Shown here in pieces: positions 13,343 through 14,147 of a DNA stretch of 14,147 nt. The stretch is from Pirellulales bacterium (GTDB taxonomy: Bacteria > Planctomycetota > Planctomycetia > Pirellulales > JAICIG01): NCBI GenBank assembly GCA_025924495.1, contig JAICIG010000191.1, positions 1 through 14,147 of the forward strand, given 5' to 3'. The notes under the pieces were generated by a model. The model was not told where the DNA came from. It saw only the letters and a list, made by a program, of their open reading frames with translations, and did not search any database. Position 1 is the stretch's first letter, and each line of letters begins with the position of its first letter. Position numbers and translations under genes: made by a program.

Positions 13343-14147
13343 ATGCCCTCGAGTAGGGATGTGACCGGAGGTCGCCGCGGTGGAGGCACCACCAAGAAAA
13401 ACGCGTTTTGTTCATTTTGCCGCAAAAGCTATCGCGATGTCGGTCCGTTAGTCGAAGGACCGGGCGACGTTTACATTTGCGGAGAATGCATCGAGCTTTG
13501 CCAATCCATTCTCGAACAGGAACGGCGTCGTCGAGGAACGAGCAAACAACTATTCACGAAAGTTCCCACGCCGCGCGAACTCGTGACGCAGCTCGATGAA
13601 TACGTCATCGGGCAGGACCGGGCGAAAAAGGTGTTGTCCGTGGCGGTCAACACCCACTACAAGCGGCTCATGCATGCCAGCGAGCCGGGCGATGTCGAAC
13701 TCGATAAATCGAATATTCTCCTCATCGGCCCGACGGGCAGCGGAAAGACGCTGCTGGCCCGCACCTTGGCTCGCATGCTGAACGTCCCGTTCGCCATTGG
13801 CGATGCGACCACGTTGACCGAAGCCGGCTACGTCGGCGAAGACGTCGAGAACTTGCTGCTCAAGCTGTTGCATGCGGCCGACTTCGATCTGGAGAGCGCT
13901 CAACGCGGCGTGCTCTACATCGACGAAATCGACAAGATCGGCAAGACCAGCCAGAACGTGTCGATCACGCGCGACGTCTCCGGCGAAGGCGTGCAACAGG
14001 CCCTGTTGAAGATGCTCGAAGGCACGATGGCCAACGTGCCGCCCCAGGGCGGACGAAAGCACCCCGAGCAGCAATATATTCAGATGGACACGAGCAATAT
14101 TCTGTTCATCTGCGGGGGCACCTTTGTCGGGATTGAAAAGATCATTG
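13343..14147 (+). CDS. clpX: ATP-dependent Clp protease ATP-binding subunit ClpX, 5' part
   Basis: The reading frame runs off the right edge after 268 codons of an expected ~420-440. ClpX is a hexameric AAA+ unfoldase that feeds substrates to ClpP in the cytoplasm. The N-terminal zinc-binding domain is intact: Cys23 and Cys26, then Cys46 and Cys49 after 19 residues. The ClpX-type linker [21 protein letters not shown] follows (~76-96). Walker A is GPTGSGKT (129-136) and Walker B is LYIDEID (191-197). The stretch [19 protein letters not shown] holds the substrate-contacting GYVG pore loop, and the sequence ends in the conserved [20 protein letters not shown] 13343 has a strong AAAGGAG (13331-13337) 5 bases upstream, the best ribosome-binding site in the window. 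The first ~20 residues are a variable Arg/Gly-rich tail. It is not next to clpP. Confidence 0.97.
   Translation, partial: MPSSRDVTGGRRGGGTTKKNAFCSFCRKSYRDVGPLVEGPGDVYICGECIELCQSILEQERRRRGTSKQLFTKVPTPRELVTQLDEYVIGQDRAKKVLSVAVNTHYKRLMHASEPGDVELDKSNILLIGPTGSGKTLLARTLARMLNVPFAIGDATTLTEAGYVGEDVENLLLKLLHAADFDLESAQRGVLYIDEIDKIGKTSQNVSITRDVSGEGVQQALLKMLEGTMANVPPQGGRKHPEQQYIQMDTSNILFICGGTFVGIEKII

Noticed and set aside
13315..13365. TTAGCA-like sequence before clpX, considered as a CIRCE heat-shock operator.
   Set aside because: The second half-site (GAGTGCTAA) is absent; the similarity is limited to a few bases around the ribosome-binding site.
1..14147. Search for tRNA, rRNA, CRISPR arrays, insertion sequences and phage genes.
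   Set aside because: No cloverleaf, regularly spaced repeat, transposase or integrase motif was seen by eye; subtle cases would need a dedicated search.

Overview
The window looks like a chromosomal segment of a Planctomycete (Planctomycetota, probably Pirellulales-like). The main reasons are two proteins of the DUF1559 family, which is strongly expanded in that phylum, small zinc-ribbon modules on otherwise unrelated proteins, a WD40 propeller protein, high GC and frequent GTG/TTG starts. The assignment is inferred from gene content, not from a database match.

Layout. Positions 1-92 (+) hold the last 29 codons of a HypF-like [NiFe]-hydrogenase maturation protein. Positions 111-5740 (-) form an apparent three-gene operon, transcribed right to left: a very large fusion of fatty acyl-AMP ligase, acyl carrier protein and PLP-dependent alpha-oxoamine synthase; then a PIG-L/LmbE deacetylase; then a GT-B glycosyltransferase. 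Positions 5741-6369 are a long non-coding gap with inverted repeats and a terminator-like hairpin. Positions 6370-7476 (+) encode a zinc-ribbon WD40 protein. Positions 7506-8504 (-) hold a DUF1559 pseudopilin-type gene whose C-terminal signature is interrupted by an in-frame TAG and has lost its key residues. Positions 8758-10644 (-) encode a ClC chloride/proton antiporter with two CBS domains. Positions 10861-11754 (-) encode a zinc-ribbon, membrane-anchored DUF1559 protein with an intact signature. Positions 11876-12544 (-) encode a KDPG/KHG aldolase with dyad symmetries in its upstream region. Positions 12778-13041 (+) encode a small SHOCT-like membrane protein. Positions 13343-14147 (+) hold the start of clpX, cut by the window edge.

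The most interesting part is the left operon. The fusion protein has all it needs to activate a free fatty acid, load it on its own carrier domain and condense it with an amino acid, giving a long-chain alpha-aminoketone. This is the chemistry of the first step of sphingolipid synthesis. A sugar transferase and a PIG-L-type amide deacetylase follow directly, which suggests an undescribed pathway for a sphingoid-like aminoglycolipid. The remaining genes look like ordinary housekeeping or lineage-specific genes. The decayed DUF1559 gene and the structured non-coding segment between the lipid operon and the WD40 gene deserve a second look.
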